Part shown: positions 45,453 through 55,739 of the stretch, one piece after another | Layout of the letters: every line of letters begins with the position of its first letter | How positions within the stretch are numbered: position 1 is the stretch's first letter | NCBI GenBank assembly: GCA_013339895.1 | Contig: JABACO010000006.1 | Location: forward strand, 12,019,299 to 12,083,298 | Length of the DNA: 64,000 nt | DNA from: Ephydatia muelleri | Lineage: Eukaryota > Porifera > Demospongiae > Spongillida > Spongillidae | Direction: 5' to 3' | Position numbers and translations under genes: made by a program | The notes under the pieces: model-generated | Told to the model about the DNA's origin: nothing | Databases searched by the model: none | What the model saw: only the letters and a program-made list of their open reading frames with translations

Positions 45453-45640
45453 TAATTTTTGCGTGTTGTTGTTGTGTTAATAGTATTGCTGTTTGTGTAC
45501 CTCGTGTATCTCATGTATGTATTTCATTCATGTATTTATGTATTATTAAAAATAATAACTCACATCATTTCTGTTGTACCTGATTCCCAAAACAGTATTC
45601 TCTCTCTCTACTCCCTGGTTCAAGGATTGTAAACCTATCT

Positions 45641-46927
45641 ATGGCCACTCTACTGGGTTCACCTTTAGGTGATGTGCCTGGTATTTCATCAGTACTTACT
45701 GAGAAGACTAATCTTCTAAAAATCATGGGTGAGAGAGATTGCCACTCCTATCAACACATGATGCCTACCTTCTTTTGCGCCATTCCATTGCCCTTCCAAA
45801 GCTGTTGTACTGTCTTCGCAAGCACCATGCTTCTTATCACCACAACTTCAGCAGTACGATGCTGTTCTCAAAACAATTATGTGCAACACCTTCAATATCC
45901 ACCTCTCCAATGATCATTCTGCGTGGACTCAAGCTGTTCTTCCGGTAAGACATGGCGGTCTTGGAATTAAGAGTGCTGTGCGGCTGGCACCTTCTGCCTA
46001 CCTGGCTTCTGCTGCTGCCTCCTCCACTCTAGTCCATCAAATTCTTCTCCCAGTTCAGTGATATTAATTTACCCTGTTTTCAGGAAGCTCTTGCCTTATG
46101 GACCAACAGCTGTAACCAATCTCCTCCAGAAGGTATTACTTCCTATCATGGGACATACCGACAATCCTAGCCATCAAGGAAAATTTATTGAACTCAGCAA
46201 CGAATGCGATATGAGTCATCCAAAAGTCGCCTTCTAGCTGCTTTTTCAGAAGAATCAGGCATTTGGCTTAATGCGCTGCCGTTATCTTCATTGGGTCACC
46301 GAATGGATGACTCCACCTTTCAGATTGCTGTCAGCCTCCGTCTTGGCTTGGCATTTTGTAAACCACTCACTGTGGTTGTGAGGTCACTGCCTTTGCCACC
46401 CATGGCCTTAGTTGTGTTAAGAGTCAAGGTCGTTATCACCGTCATAGTTCTTTGAATGATATCATCCACAGGGCATCTCGAATTCCATCACGATCTCTCG
46501 TTCTGATGGTAAGAGACCAGATGGTGCTACCTTGGTTCCATGGAAATGTGGAAAACTTCTCGTATGGGATGCAACATGTGTGGACACCTATGCACCTTCT
46601 TATAGCAGAGTTGCATCACAGGAGGCAGGGGCAGTGGCTGACCAAGCTGAGAAACAGAAATCCGACAAATACTCAAATATGGACCCCAATATGTATCTGT
46701 TTGCTCCAGTTGTCATAGAAACATCGGGTGTGTTTGGAAAACAGACTCTTTCATTCCTAAAGGATCTTGCTTGTCGTGTTCGTAAGGTGTCAGGGGAAGT
46801 GAAGTCCTTTCCATATTTACTTCAACGCCTTGCTGTAGCCGTACAGCGAGGTAATGCTGTCTCAGTCCTGGGCACCTTTGCGAGCGAAGATTGCCTTGTT
46901 TTTGAGGATAGTGATGCATATCATTAA
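45641..46927 (+). pseudogene. RLE family B post-RT region, copy 2
   Basis: Counterpart of 24915-26216. A 15-bp deletion near 46495 removes LEPSG together with neighbouring residues and alters the frame before KRPDG. Otherwise LLVWDATCVDTYAPSYSR and the tail to EDSDAYH are kept (46532-46927). Confidence 0.75.
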
Positions 46928-47113
46928 TTTATTTTATTTGTTGTAACTGTGTATATTATTATTATAACAATAAAATAATTACCAGGCAGACGACAAAAAT
47001 GCGTAAACATCCGGAACGTCCTCTCTCGCACTTCACCACCAGCCATTGACCCGAAACCCAGCCAGGCTGCCAACACTGTCCAGGAGGTTGATAAACCTGG
47101 GCTGCACAGGCAG

Positions 47114-49192
47114 AGATGTGTTGTCCACGGGGCAAGGAGCTTATTGCCCCATCAATGTGGAAAAACCACCTGAACCTCCACATGCAAAGCATCCTTCCAG
47201 GATCTGTTCCAGAAGTCTGGCTTGGCCAAAACAACATGGTCATCTGTTCTTACTGTTTTCACCTGGTTGCTTCTTCACATCTCCAATCTCATCATGGGAA
47301 ATGCCCACTTAAACCTGCAAGCACTGGAGTACAACTAAGCCAAGATAGTCCATCCAATGCTGATGCCACAACTTAGCTACCTTCCTTTGAAGATGTGTGC
47401 CTGCTTCATTGCAGTACCATCCGACACATCCCTATCAAATCCAGGCCAGCATTCGCAGGTGTTTTATCTGCAGCATTCCATTCAATTTTACAGGAAAACA
47501 GTGAGGAGGCTTGGCTGAAGTTTTTTATGCTCCCGAAGTGTGTACTTGTGGCTCCCAAACGGAGGGGACGTCATCACAAGCGTTTCCCCATCAACCACCT
47601 ATGTGATTTATGGTCCAAAGGCCAGTTTGGATTTCTATGGGAGCATGCATCTCAGCAAGTGACATCTAGAACCCGTCAAGCTCACACAAGTGGCTCAGAT
47701 CACAACATGCTTAGCCATCGGGTTGGTAAAGGAGGGTTTATATGGAAAGGCCTGCCAAATTTTAACTTCATCAGGGGTTGCACCTAATAATGATACCACC
47801 TGGCAGCTTTTGCAGGCAAAACATCCTAAGGGCCCACCTCCAGTATGCCCACCAAACGACACATCAAATTTCCCTTCCATCCTCCCCAATACCTTTGACA
47901 TTCTATCTGTCTTGAGGTCCTTTACCAAATCCACTGCTTGTGGTCCCTCCGGATTGCGGGTGCAGCATTTGCTTGATGCCACCGAAGTCCCAATGCAGTC
48001 ATCCATCTGTTCATCCCTTAGAAGTATAGTGAACCTCTTGGCTACGGGTAGTGTTAGTAATGTCGTCTCCAAGTTCCTTGCTGGTGGAAATCTAACGGCC
48101 TTGACCAAAGACAAACCTGGTTCTCCTCCTGATATTTGACCCATTGCAGTTGGCGAAACCCTTAGGCGTTTAGTAGGCAAGTGTCTATGCCAAATCACAA
48201 AGGGAAAGGCCTCGGATTACTTCTCACCTCATCAATTTGGGGTTGTCCCTCTGGTGCAGAGGTCAAGACATCCTCGGCTCCTTCTCCTAGACAGTAAAGA
48301 AGAGTATTGTACATGGTTTGAGAAGTGGCATTGAGGAACATCAGAATGAGCAGGACTTTGTAGTGATGAAAATTGATTTGCGTAATGCATTTAATTTAGT
48401 CTCCCGTCAGGCACTTCTTGACGAGTTCCCTGAGCTCCTCCAGTTGGCTGCATGGTGCTATGGTCAACACCCTTTGCTCTGGTCTCCAATGGGAACTATA
48501 ATGTCAGAATCTGGAGTCCAACAGGGTGATCCCTTGGGCCCTCTTTTGTTCTGTTTGGTTCTGCAAAAAGTGTTATCGGCTATTGCATCTGATCCAAATT
48601 GTTTTGACCTTTTATTCCATGCCTGGTACATTGATGACGGCGTTATTGCTGGTCCAAAGCAAGCCGTTGTGCAGGTACTCAGTATCATTCAAGATCTTGG
48701 CCCACCACTAGGTCTAGTGATTAACTCCTCGAAATGTGAACTCTATGGGGATTGTGACCTTCAACCATTTCCATCAGAGATGAAAAAATGTAACGCGTTT
48801 AACTTTGAAATTCTTGGGGCCCCAATTGGAGACACTATTTTCTGTGCAAAGTTTATTGCAGAGAAGAGAGCAGGTGCTTCCAAATTTTTGGCCCTGTTGA
48901 AGGAAGTTGGATCCCTTGATTCCCAAGTAGCTTTGGTACTCCTGACCCAAAGTGTTCAGAGCTGGGTTGGGTGTGTATCCCACTTGCGGTAGAGACTTAT
49001 GGGAACTGGGGTAGGGAAGCCCAATCTACTTTCTCTCGCCTAGCTTCTCACCTGGCCATCATCACCTCTTCCCACAAAAGTAAGGTACTCACAGAGCTAT
49101 ACAGCAGGCTGAACTTCACCCTGGTTCGGGCTGTGTCTAGAACCTTGTTGGCAAGATGTGCTCCCTCCCTTGGCCTCCAGGATATTGTTTGA
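47114..49192 (+). pseudogene. RLE family A longest copy, copy 2
   Basis: Counterpart of 26405-28482, with the same internal deletion joining the RT thumb to the C-terminal tail at about 48950-48972. RT at 48318-48992 retains GVQQGDPLGPLLF and WYIDDGV. AATAAA lies at 49282-49287, followed by an A-run. Confidence 0.85.
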
Positions 49193-49345
49193 ATTTTTCT
49201 ATGAAATGTGTTGTACGATTATGTATTAGTCCTTTTGTTTGTAATGTATATGTGTAATGTATTATGTTCAAATATATATTTAATAAACCCTTAAAAAAAA
49301 TTAACACAATTTGTAATATATTTGCATGAAACAAGCATTGTCTAT

Positions 49346-49585
49346 TCAAACCACAGTTGTTTTGGTTGGTAAACATATACCCAGACAAGAATTGCCCACG
49401 AATGGATCCGACGAGGGAATAGTTAAGCTAGCCATATGTTTCAGCCAGGACCTGACCCTTGTGGCAGGAAGAGGTAATGGCATTGTGGCAGGACACCAGA
49501 TGGGAGAAGTTGTCATGAGCTTCCTTATCCCACCCATTACCGTATGTCTCCACATCAAGTGGGACACAAACCCACCCCAGCTCAA
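49346..49585 (-). pseudogene. RLE family A C-terminal tail fragment, copy 2
   Basis: Counterpart of 28640-28877, with a one-base deletion in a C-run changing the frame after VMGG. Confidence 0.6.
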
Positions 49586-49909
49586 CAGTACTTATAAAAA
49601 TTTAAGAAACAAAGAAAAAACAGATAAACAAGAAAATAATAACAATAAACCTACATGTTACATCAGTAAGGTCTGAGTACGAGATATATAGTTTAATAGA
49701 ATTATCAATTGTCCAGGGGGATTTATTGCGGTTTCCCTCCATCCCCCGGACGATCATTAAATGGAATAGCCCAATGTGACAGAGTGTGTCGACGACACGT
49801 AAATCAACGCAGGCGTTTGGGACTGCCATAGCCATCTGATATGAGATCTGCTCTCAAAAGAAGGTACGTCACAAACAATTGCTAGGATATCTCCTTTGAG
49901 ATACTAGTA

Positions 49910-49917
49910 CCTATTGC
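49910..49917. other. Empty Merlin target site CCTATTGC
   Basis: Single uninterrupted copy of the octamer that flanks the Merlin element at 29202-29209 and 30550-30557. It proves the boundaries of that insertion and shows that it arose after the two copies (or haplotypes) separated, or was perfectly absent in one of them. Confidence 0.9.
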
Positions 49918-50198
49918 AGCCCTTACTTACTTCATATGACCAGTCCAGCTTTTCTGCAGTCAAGAGTATGTCTAAAACTAAATACATCCCACACCATGAC
50001 ACTGGGACTTAGCTTGCCCTTTCCCCCTCCCCTAATGCCTGCATCTGACCAAAGGCATTTGCGATTACAACACGCGTACATATGACGTTACTCGTTATTA
50101 AATTAATTTTAAGACAATTATTGTTGTAATTGCAATTAATAATGTAATATTTTAATTGTGAATTCTTTTTCACCAAACTAGCTGCTGCTACGTGTATC

Positions 50199-50403
50199 AT
50201 GTCTGCGTCGTTGATTGCACCAAAAGATGTCAACCGATCTTCAATGCATTCTAGCTGGGCTCCTGGAGTGGGCGGCGGAGGAACGTCTTCTAGAAAGGGA
50301 GAGAGGAGCTTCAATACCAGTCTGCAGGCGACGGCGGGAGGCGCTAAGGCACAGCTGGAATCATCCGGCATAGAGAAATCGTTCAAACAGCGAAAGAGCT
50401 TTG
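50199..50403 (+). CDS. MAP1LC3-like: LC3/ATG8 autophagy protein, exon 1
   Basis: First coding exon of an LC3-subfamily ATG8 ubiquitin-like protein, the lipid-conjugated marker of autophagosome membranes. It encodes about 57 residues of Ser/Gly/Ala-rich extension (MSASLIAPKDVNRSSMHSS...) followed by EKSFKQRKSFG, which aligns with the N-terminal helix EKTFKQRRTFE of vertebrate LC3. Ordinary LC3 proteins start only about 3-5 residues before this helix, so the extension is unusual. The exon ends in phase 1 at a gtaagg donor (50403/50404). The ATG at 50199 lies in atcATGTCT; a later in-frame Met exists in SSMHSS. Exons 2-4 follow at 51956-51996, 52676-52782 and 54677-54836. Confidence 0.8.
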
Positions 50404-51090
50404 GTAAGGGTCGTGTTTGCGTGTGCCTTTTGTGAAAAAGACATGGTGAAGTGGCAGACTGTGGTGTGTGCTTGTACCCAGTGCTGGCGCGTTGCTTCCG
50501 CGAGGAATTAGACCGTGTGATATTGTCGACACTTCGTATGTGTCAATAAGCGACGGCATTTACGAGCGCAGACGTAATGGCCGGCATTTCTTGTTGTCCT
50601 CGTGGTCGCACCTTTGTACCTGTTGGAACATGGCGTCACGCACCAGTGTCTCGTTATTTCTTCACCCCTGTCGGTTGCTGCAGGCGTGTATTGTGAAATA
50701 CGATGCTGTGGCAGAAGTTGTTGCCATAATGAGATGCAATGGCATTGCGGGTTTTCTGTGGTGTATTCATATTACGACACGTCTTTGTGAGGATGTTGTG
50801 ATGAGGATGCTGAGAAAGATAGTGTGATGAGGATGGGGAAGAGAGCACGCCTGTCTTGGTGCCGGCACTTCAGACTTTGAAGGCACTGGGGAGGGTTTGG
50901 TATTTTTGTGGTGTTTGATAATAACTTTCACAGGAGTGCTTCATTCGATGTGTTTAAGGGTACAAGTGCCAGTTGATTTGCCCTTCAAACTCCCACAGCT
51001 CAAAATCATGGTGGCATTGTCTTTTGTTAGAGGTGTTGCCACCAGATTTAACCTCTGATAAAGTACTGTGTCAACACATATTAGGGAGAT

Positions 51091-51131
<41 letters not shown>

Positions 51132-51955
51132 TGTGTGTGTGTATGTGTGTGTGTTTACAGGCGATGGAGTGTGAAGTGCTGGGCATTCAAGCTCTTTTAT
51201 AGTCAGGTCCTCTTTATAGTCAGGTCACTCTACCATTGCTTGTTTTGTTGTAAGAATGGATATTCTGTATGCAGTTTATTATTCGATACAAGTTTATATG
51301 AATAGCTCACATGCACACACAGGCAAGTGCACTCTCACAAGCTTTCAATTAATGGTGATCTCTCAGTGAATATCACAACGTATGTGTGTTGGCTTTTTCT
51401 AGAACATGTATTATTACCTGATACTTCTTTTATACAGATTTTAAGTGTGCATGGTTTATGCATTCATGAACAAGGGCCTGTACAAACGTGCCATGTGTGT
51501 TATTGGCATAGTGTGGTCACCGCTGGCAGGTGTTGAGAGGGGCATTTGTTTTACACTACAAGGAGTTCACAGCAGTCAACACATTACAACTCTGTCCACA
51601 TTCACAACTGCTTAGTTGATACACATGTTGCTGCATGATGACTACACCTGCTGCTATGATGTAGTCCACATCTTCTGAACTGTAATATTCTAAATTCTGT
51701 TTGTAAAAAATAAAAATGAACATGGAAAATTGAAAATGCCTACTAGCGAGCGCTTCTAAGTACCTGAAACCAATAGATGTGATGCAAATGTAACTACCCG
51801 GGTTTGGGGGGGGGCTTCAGGTACCCATGGTTGTGAATGGCAGCATTATTTGATTTTGATAGTCCAATAGGCATTAAAAAGAGAAATTATTATTTATGCT
51901 GGTAGATCAACACCTGCTTGTATATCTCTCTCTCTGTCGAAAACAAGGCGAAAAG
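50404..51955 (+). other. LC3 intron 1
   Basis: Holds a GT-rich tract (about 51091-51156), the ~510-bp block (51365-51873) absent from copy 1, and a CT tract directly before exon 2. No other gene is supported; frames at 50468-50827 are conserved between copies only because the copies are near-identical. Confidence 0.6.
51365..51873. other. ~510-bp block present only in copy 2
   Basis: Copy 1 reads gatctct|taaaaagagaaatt (about 31996) where copy 2 has this block between the same words. I see no terminal repeats, so it looks like a deletion in copy 1 and not a transposon insertion in copy 2. Confidence 0.75.
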
Positions 51956-51996
51956 ATGTTCAGGATATAACTGCAAACATCCGCACAAAGTTACCA
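51956..51996 (+). CDS. MAP1LC3-like: LC3/ATG8 exon 2
   Basis: The frame VQDITANIRTKLP, preceded in the same frame by TRRKD, aligns with the LC3 segment VRLIREQHPTKIP, preceded by EQRVED. The exon ends at tta cca|gtacgc in phase 0. The left border is uncertain. The only acceptor in the correct phase for exon 1 is aaaag at 51955, which would omit about five residues relative to LC3. Homology suggests the exon really starts near 51941, where no AG precedes it. A sequence error in the adjoining CT microsatellite would explain this. Confidence 0.65.
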
Positions 51997-52015
51997 GTAC
52001 GCAATAGCATAGTAT

Positions 52016-52168
52016 CTCTCTCTCATCTCTCTCCCTCTCTCTCTCTCTCTCATCTCTCTCTCTCCTCTCTCACTCTCCTCCTCTCTCTTCTCTCTCTCAT
52101 CTCTCTCTCCTCATCTCTCCTCTCTCTCTCTCATCTCTCTCTCTCCTCGTCTCCTCTCTCTCTCTCCC

Positions 52169-52204
<36 letters not shown>

Positions 52205-52495
52205 CTCTCTCTCTCTCGCTCTCCTCTCTCTCCATCTCTCTCTCTCAATCCCTACCCTCCCGTGCGCCTCAGACCCCCTCCCTCCCTCCCATCTCCTCTC
52301 ATCCACTCCTACCCTCTCTCTCTGCTCTCTCCCCCGGCCTCCCCTCACCCCCTGGCCTCCTCTCCTCCGTCCGATGATCTCCACCTCCTTCCCCCTCTCC
52401 CTCCCTCCCCTCTCTCTGCTCTCCCACCTCCTCCTCCCTCTTCTCGTCTGCTCTCTCTCTCTCGTCCTCTCCCTCCCCCCCTCATTTCCTCATTT
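52016..52495. repeat. CT-rich pyrimidine tract
   Basis: (CT)n and CTC-rich sequence fills most of LC3 intron 2, with a less regular CCT-rich right half. Arg/Glu-rich (minus) and Ser/Pro/Leu-rich (plus) frames here are artefacts. Confidence 0.95.
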
Positions 52496-52675
52496 GTGTA
52501 ATGTGTATTTGACGCTAAGACTGCCGCTCAGTCATGAAATCAAATACATTGTAAAGTAGCTTGGGTTACAGTTCTGGGTGCGCACACTGGTCAGTCCCAG
52601 TACACCAATGTTATGTTAACATCAGTGTTGTGTTTACATTAGTGTTGTGCTCACGAGTGTTGTGCTTCCTCACAG

Positions 52676-52782
52676 ATTGTGATGGAGAGGGCAGCAAGTG
52701 AAAAGTCATTGCCTTTGCTGGACAAGATCAAGTTCCTTGTTCCTGAAGACCTTACGATGTTCCAGTTGACAGCCATAATGAG
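52676..52782 (+). CDS. MAP1LC3-like: LC3/ATG8 exon 3
   Basis: Acceptor cctcacag|attgtg and donor atgag|gtgtgt bound 107 nt encoding [20 protein letters not shown], then [16 protein letters not shown]. It aligns without gaps to LC3 [20 protein letters not shown], then LVPDHVNMSELIKIIR. The two Lys of LDKTK that contact LC3-interacting-region motifs are kept, while the YKG preceding them is AAS. The exon enters in phase 0 and leaves in phase 2. Confidence 0.9.
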
Positions 52783-52784
52783 GT

Positions 52785-52905
52785 GTGTCTCTGCATGTGT
52801 GTGTCTCTGCATGTGTGTGTCTCTGCATGTGTGTGTCTCTGCATGTGTGTGTCTCTGCGTGAGTGTGTCTCTGCGTGAGTGTGTATGTATGTGTGTCTGT
52901 GTGTG
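52785..52905. repeat. 14-bp TGTGTGTCTCTGCA tandem repeat
   Basis: About eight units directly after the exon 3 donor, degrading to GTGAGTGTGTCTCTGC near the end. Confidence 0.9.
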
Positions 52906-53560
52906 AGCATCATGGATGTATACAGTTGAACTGGTGTACTTACTATATGGTATCCTGAAAAATATGCTTTCATCAGAATTCTTGATTTCTGGTACTGCTG
53001 TTTAAGTTTCATTCATTTTCTTTGCTCAGTGATTGGTTTCAACAAGCACAATGTGTATTAAATTTTCCTGGCTTAAATCACCAAAAACATGGTACTGGTA
53101 ATTCCGATTGATTCTCAGTGCATACGAGTCGCTGTGGGGTGGGTCATTCAGGCTTGTAGAATGTCTACAATGATAAACCACCCCTTTTGGCTGCAATGAT
53201 CCCATATACTGTATACCTGCTGCAACTGTCTTGAAGGTGGAAAACATAACGGCTGCCTTCAATGACTCACCTTGCTGACACTATGTCAGTTCAGCCATTG
53301 AGGTTGTCCTTATATGGATGTGTGTAGTGTTAAAGTTTAAGATCTGAACTTGCTCCTCTCCTTTTTATAATATGTCACCTCCTTGTACCCTGTGCATCTG
53401 AATTGCTACATAAGCTTTTTAATATGAGTATGAATATGATGATACATACGCTACGCTTAGTGTTATTATAGCTATTACTATTTTAAATCTAAAAATCCAT
53501 TAATTGCACTTCCTCTGTATCCTCCTGAACCTGTTCTTAGAGAGAGCCTCTGGTCTAGCC
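52906..53560 (+). other. LC3 intron 3, left part
   Basis: AT-rich intron sequence; no coding or repeat feature recognised. Confidence 0.5.
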
Positions 53561-54292
53561 TCATCCAACTGTTGTGGTTTTTTTTTGAAAACTGTCCACT
53601 AAGTCTTTTGAAGCAGCTTCCGGGTGATCAGCCTCTTGCATGGCCCTAATCGGTAGAGGAGATCCCTCCCTTTTCGTGGCCACTCCCGAAGTGCACCTTT
53701 CAGCTTCGTCACCAGTTTGCCCGTCCCAATCAATCAATGCTCTCTTCATATTACACACTTTTCTCGAACTGAGAGAAAGTAAACCTTGTGCCCTCACTCT
53801 GTCCTGCGGAACTTCCCATTTTTGGTCTGGCTTAAGGTCAATTTCAAGCCAATGGATTAAACGATCCAAACTTTCTATTTCCTCAACAAGAACTGATCGC
53901 GATTGAACATAACGGAGGTCTGAGACAACACCTTCGTCTTCGTACTTTTGTAATTCCACCTGAACGCTTTCTGCTTGACGACAGGTCCGTTCAAACGCAC
54001 TTGCAACTGTTTTCCTAGATCGAGCGTCCGATGGAGTTTTTAAAAGCATTGCATGCGCTTCTTCGCGTCGACACTTCGCTCGTTGGGATGCAATCTGGAT
54101 CGAACTGTGGCAGCTGTCATCTTTATCTAACCACTTTGTTCCACAGCTGGCAAAATCAAGGTCCACTGCTAGCATTTTCTCATCCTCATCTGATTCTTCA
54201 AAAGAATCCTCATCAAAGCCATCCAAATATTCATCGAAACCTTCAAAAGAGAATTCATCCTCATCCTCTTCTGCCGCTGCCTCGTCCGCCAT
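53561..54292 (-). CDS. Unknown 243-residue acidic protein, nested antisense in LC3 intron 3
   Basis: An uninterrupted frame with a good start context (aaaATGGCG) lies wholly inside the intron on the opposite strand. Residues 1-40 are very acidic (MADEAAAEEDEDEFSFEGFD, then EYLDGFDEDSFEESDEDEK). Residues about 75-160 are charged and probably helical (RAKCRREEAHAMLLKTPSDA, QAESVQVELQKYEDEG, VLVEEIESLDRLIHWLEIDL). The C-terminus is hydrophilic and ends SFQKKTTTVG, where the KK is encoded in an A8 run, so the real end could differ by a slip. No signal peptide, membrane segment or catalytic motif is seen, and I do not recognise the family. It may be a host nested gene, a retrocopy, or a protein carried by a mobile element. 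No flanking terminal repeats were found. Confidence 0.6.
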   Translation of the reverse strand: MADEAAAEEDEDEFSFEGFDEYLDGFDEDSFEESDEDEKMLAVDLDFASCGTKWLDKDDSCHSSIQIASQRAKCRREEAHAMLLKTPSDARSRKTVASAFERTCRQAESVQVELQKYEDEGVVSDLRYVQSRSVLVEEIESLDRLIHWLEIDLKPDQKWEVPQDRVRAQGLLSLSSRKVCNMKRALIDWDGQTGDEAERCTSGVATKREGSPLPIRAMQEADHPEAASKDLVDSFQKKTTTVG

Positions 54293-54676
54293 TTTTAATT
54301 ATTAAGCTTTTTTTTAAAAATGTTTATTATTATTATTATTTTTGCTTCTCATGGGAGGCAAATTGGAATCCACTTCATCCAGAATGTGCATTGTATGATT
54401 AGTTCAGCAGTTTCTGTTAATTGCAACTGACCAATCTAAAAAAAAAAAATGAAAAGGCTTGAGTGTGAGCAGCTTTAAACATACATGCACACAAGTGTTC
54501 ACATTAAATTAGATCTATGGCTCATCCGAAGCTTCTTTTTTTTTTTCAGCTTGTTAACTTTAATCTCCATAAAAGAACCCAGTTGTGAGGCAGCATGCAC
54601 TTCTTTTTTCTTTTTTTTTTTTGGGATGCAGAAAGGTGTTCTGTGATCATCTGTTTTCATTCTTATGCATTTACAG

Positions 54677-54836
54677 AAAAAGGCTGCAACTCAAGGATTC
54701 CCATGCTTTCTACCTGCTAATCAACAGCAGAATGATAGGTAACTCTTCGCAGTTACTGGCAGATGTTTACAGGACCCAGAAGGATGAAGATGGTTTTCTT
54801 TACATCACCTATGCCTCACAAGAAATGTTTGGATAA
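54677..54836 (+). CDS. MAP1LC3-like: LC3/ATG8 exon 4, ends on the conjugation glycine
   Basis: The acceptor tttacag ends at 54676. The exon completes Arg (ag|a) and encodes KRLQLKDSHAFYLLINSRMI, then GNSSQLLADVYRTQKDEDGF and LYITYASQEMFG, followed at once by TAA. It matches the LC3 ubiquitin-like fold end (RRRLQLNANQAFFLLVN..., KDEDGFLYMVYASQETFG). The stop immediately after the Gly means there is no C-terminal peptide for ATG4 to remove, so the protein is made in the form ready for ATG7/ATG3 conjugation to phosphatidylethanolamine. With the shorter exon 2 the whole protein is about 170 residues. Confidence 0.93.
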
Positions 54837-55029
54837 TCAATGTCCTTGTATGGTATCATGATCAGCCATACAATTGTGTTGTTTGTGTTCACATGTATTT
54901 CATGTATTTTTCCCATCTCTGTCAATCTATAATCAAATGCTTCAGACCAGACTGTTCTAAACTAGCATAATTAACGGGGAAGTTTGTTTTATCTCATCCC
55001 CAGGCCCTATTTTAATATAAATATAAAAG
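54837..55029. other. LC3 3' flank
   Basis: Short 3' region before the TTAA-flanked transposon; no clear AATAAA seen. Confidence 0.4.
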
Positions 55030-55405
55030 TTAAGGGGGGCAGGGGAGGGAATGGGCCTAAACAAGGTCTTATCGCGCATGCACTAGCCGTTAACAAGAAA
55101 CTTGGTAATCGTATACTGTTGTAATTTTGTTAGTAAACCTTTGTTCCACGTCCCAAACAGAGTGTATGCATTGCCCACAGAAGTTCATAGCACTCCATTT
55201 TGAAATACACTTTGTACACAAAATCGATACTAGGGAAGTGCTTTGTAGTTACCACAGAGTCAAGGTCAGGATTTGTAGCAGTGTTGTGTCTCCTACACAT
55301 TGTTTAGCACTCTTCTCTGGGGAATCTTTGATGTCAGGTCTTGCAGGTAGGCTCAGCAAGGTTGCAAATACACACTTGAGGCTCTTGGACTAGAGTTCCA
55401 ACTTG

Positions 55406-55720
55406 CTACTCTCCTGCCATACTTCGTGCATACCTGATCTGGAGAAGGTTTGCATGGTGGCAACATACCTTGTGATCCCCACAACGAGCACATAAACAAG
55501 GATATAATATGAAACAAGGGGCACCAATTTTACTGAGTCCGCAGCAAGAGCAGTGTCCTCCCTTGAGATGCTTGCTCTTGAGAAGGAGGTTAAATGCTTG
55601 CTGATGTGGTTCAAGTTGTGCTAAAAGGCCAGAATACGTGAGGTGATAAATAAGTGACATCACTCGAAAGTTTCCCAACTTCTCTTCAAATCCCCTACAT
55701 AGATTAGATAGAATGATCAA
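55406..55720 (-). CDS. Cys-rich zinc-finger-like frame, function unknown
   Basis: The 104-codon frame contains SGLLAQLEPHQQAFNLLLKS, KHLKGGHCSCCGLSKIGAPC and FILYPCLCARCGDHK, four CxxC/CxC-type pairs consistent with a zinc-binding treble-clef or double ring-like fold. A strong donor cacaag|gtatgt at 55469/55468 suggests that the coding part ends there as an exon. It lies at the 3' side of the helicase remnants inside the TTAA-flanked element, so it probably belongs to the same transposon gene. I do not recognise the family. Confidence 0.4.
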   Translation of the reverse strand: MIILSNLCRGFEEKLGNFRVMSLIYHLTYSGLLAQLEPHQQAFNLLLKSKHLKGGHCSCCGLSKIGAPCFILYPCLCARCGDHKVCCHHANLLQIRYARSMAGE

Positions 55721-55739
55721 TGGGATAGGGAAGGTGATG

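Larger units (their letters stand above)
33059..51934 (+). repeat. Duplicated segment, copy 2
   Basis: Direct-orientation counterpart of 12329-32058. It lacks the Merlin insertion, has a ~510-bp block (51365-51873) missing from copy 1, and has many single-base losses in 33059-36000 (for example in the minisatellite and at about 33410-33620) that look like lower-accuracy sequence. Copy 2 leads into LC3 exons 2-4, so it is the copy in correct linkage with the rest of that gene. Confidence 0.95.

Noticed and set aside
52097-52559. Arg/Glu-rich (minus) and Ser/Pro/Leu-rich (plus) frames
   Set aside because: Translation of the CT-rich tract in LC3 intron 2.
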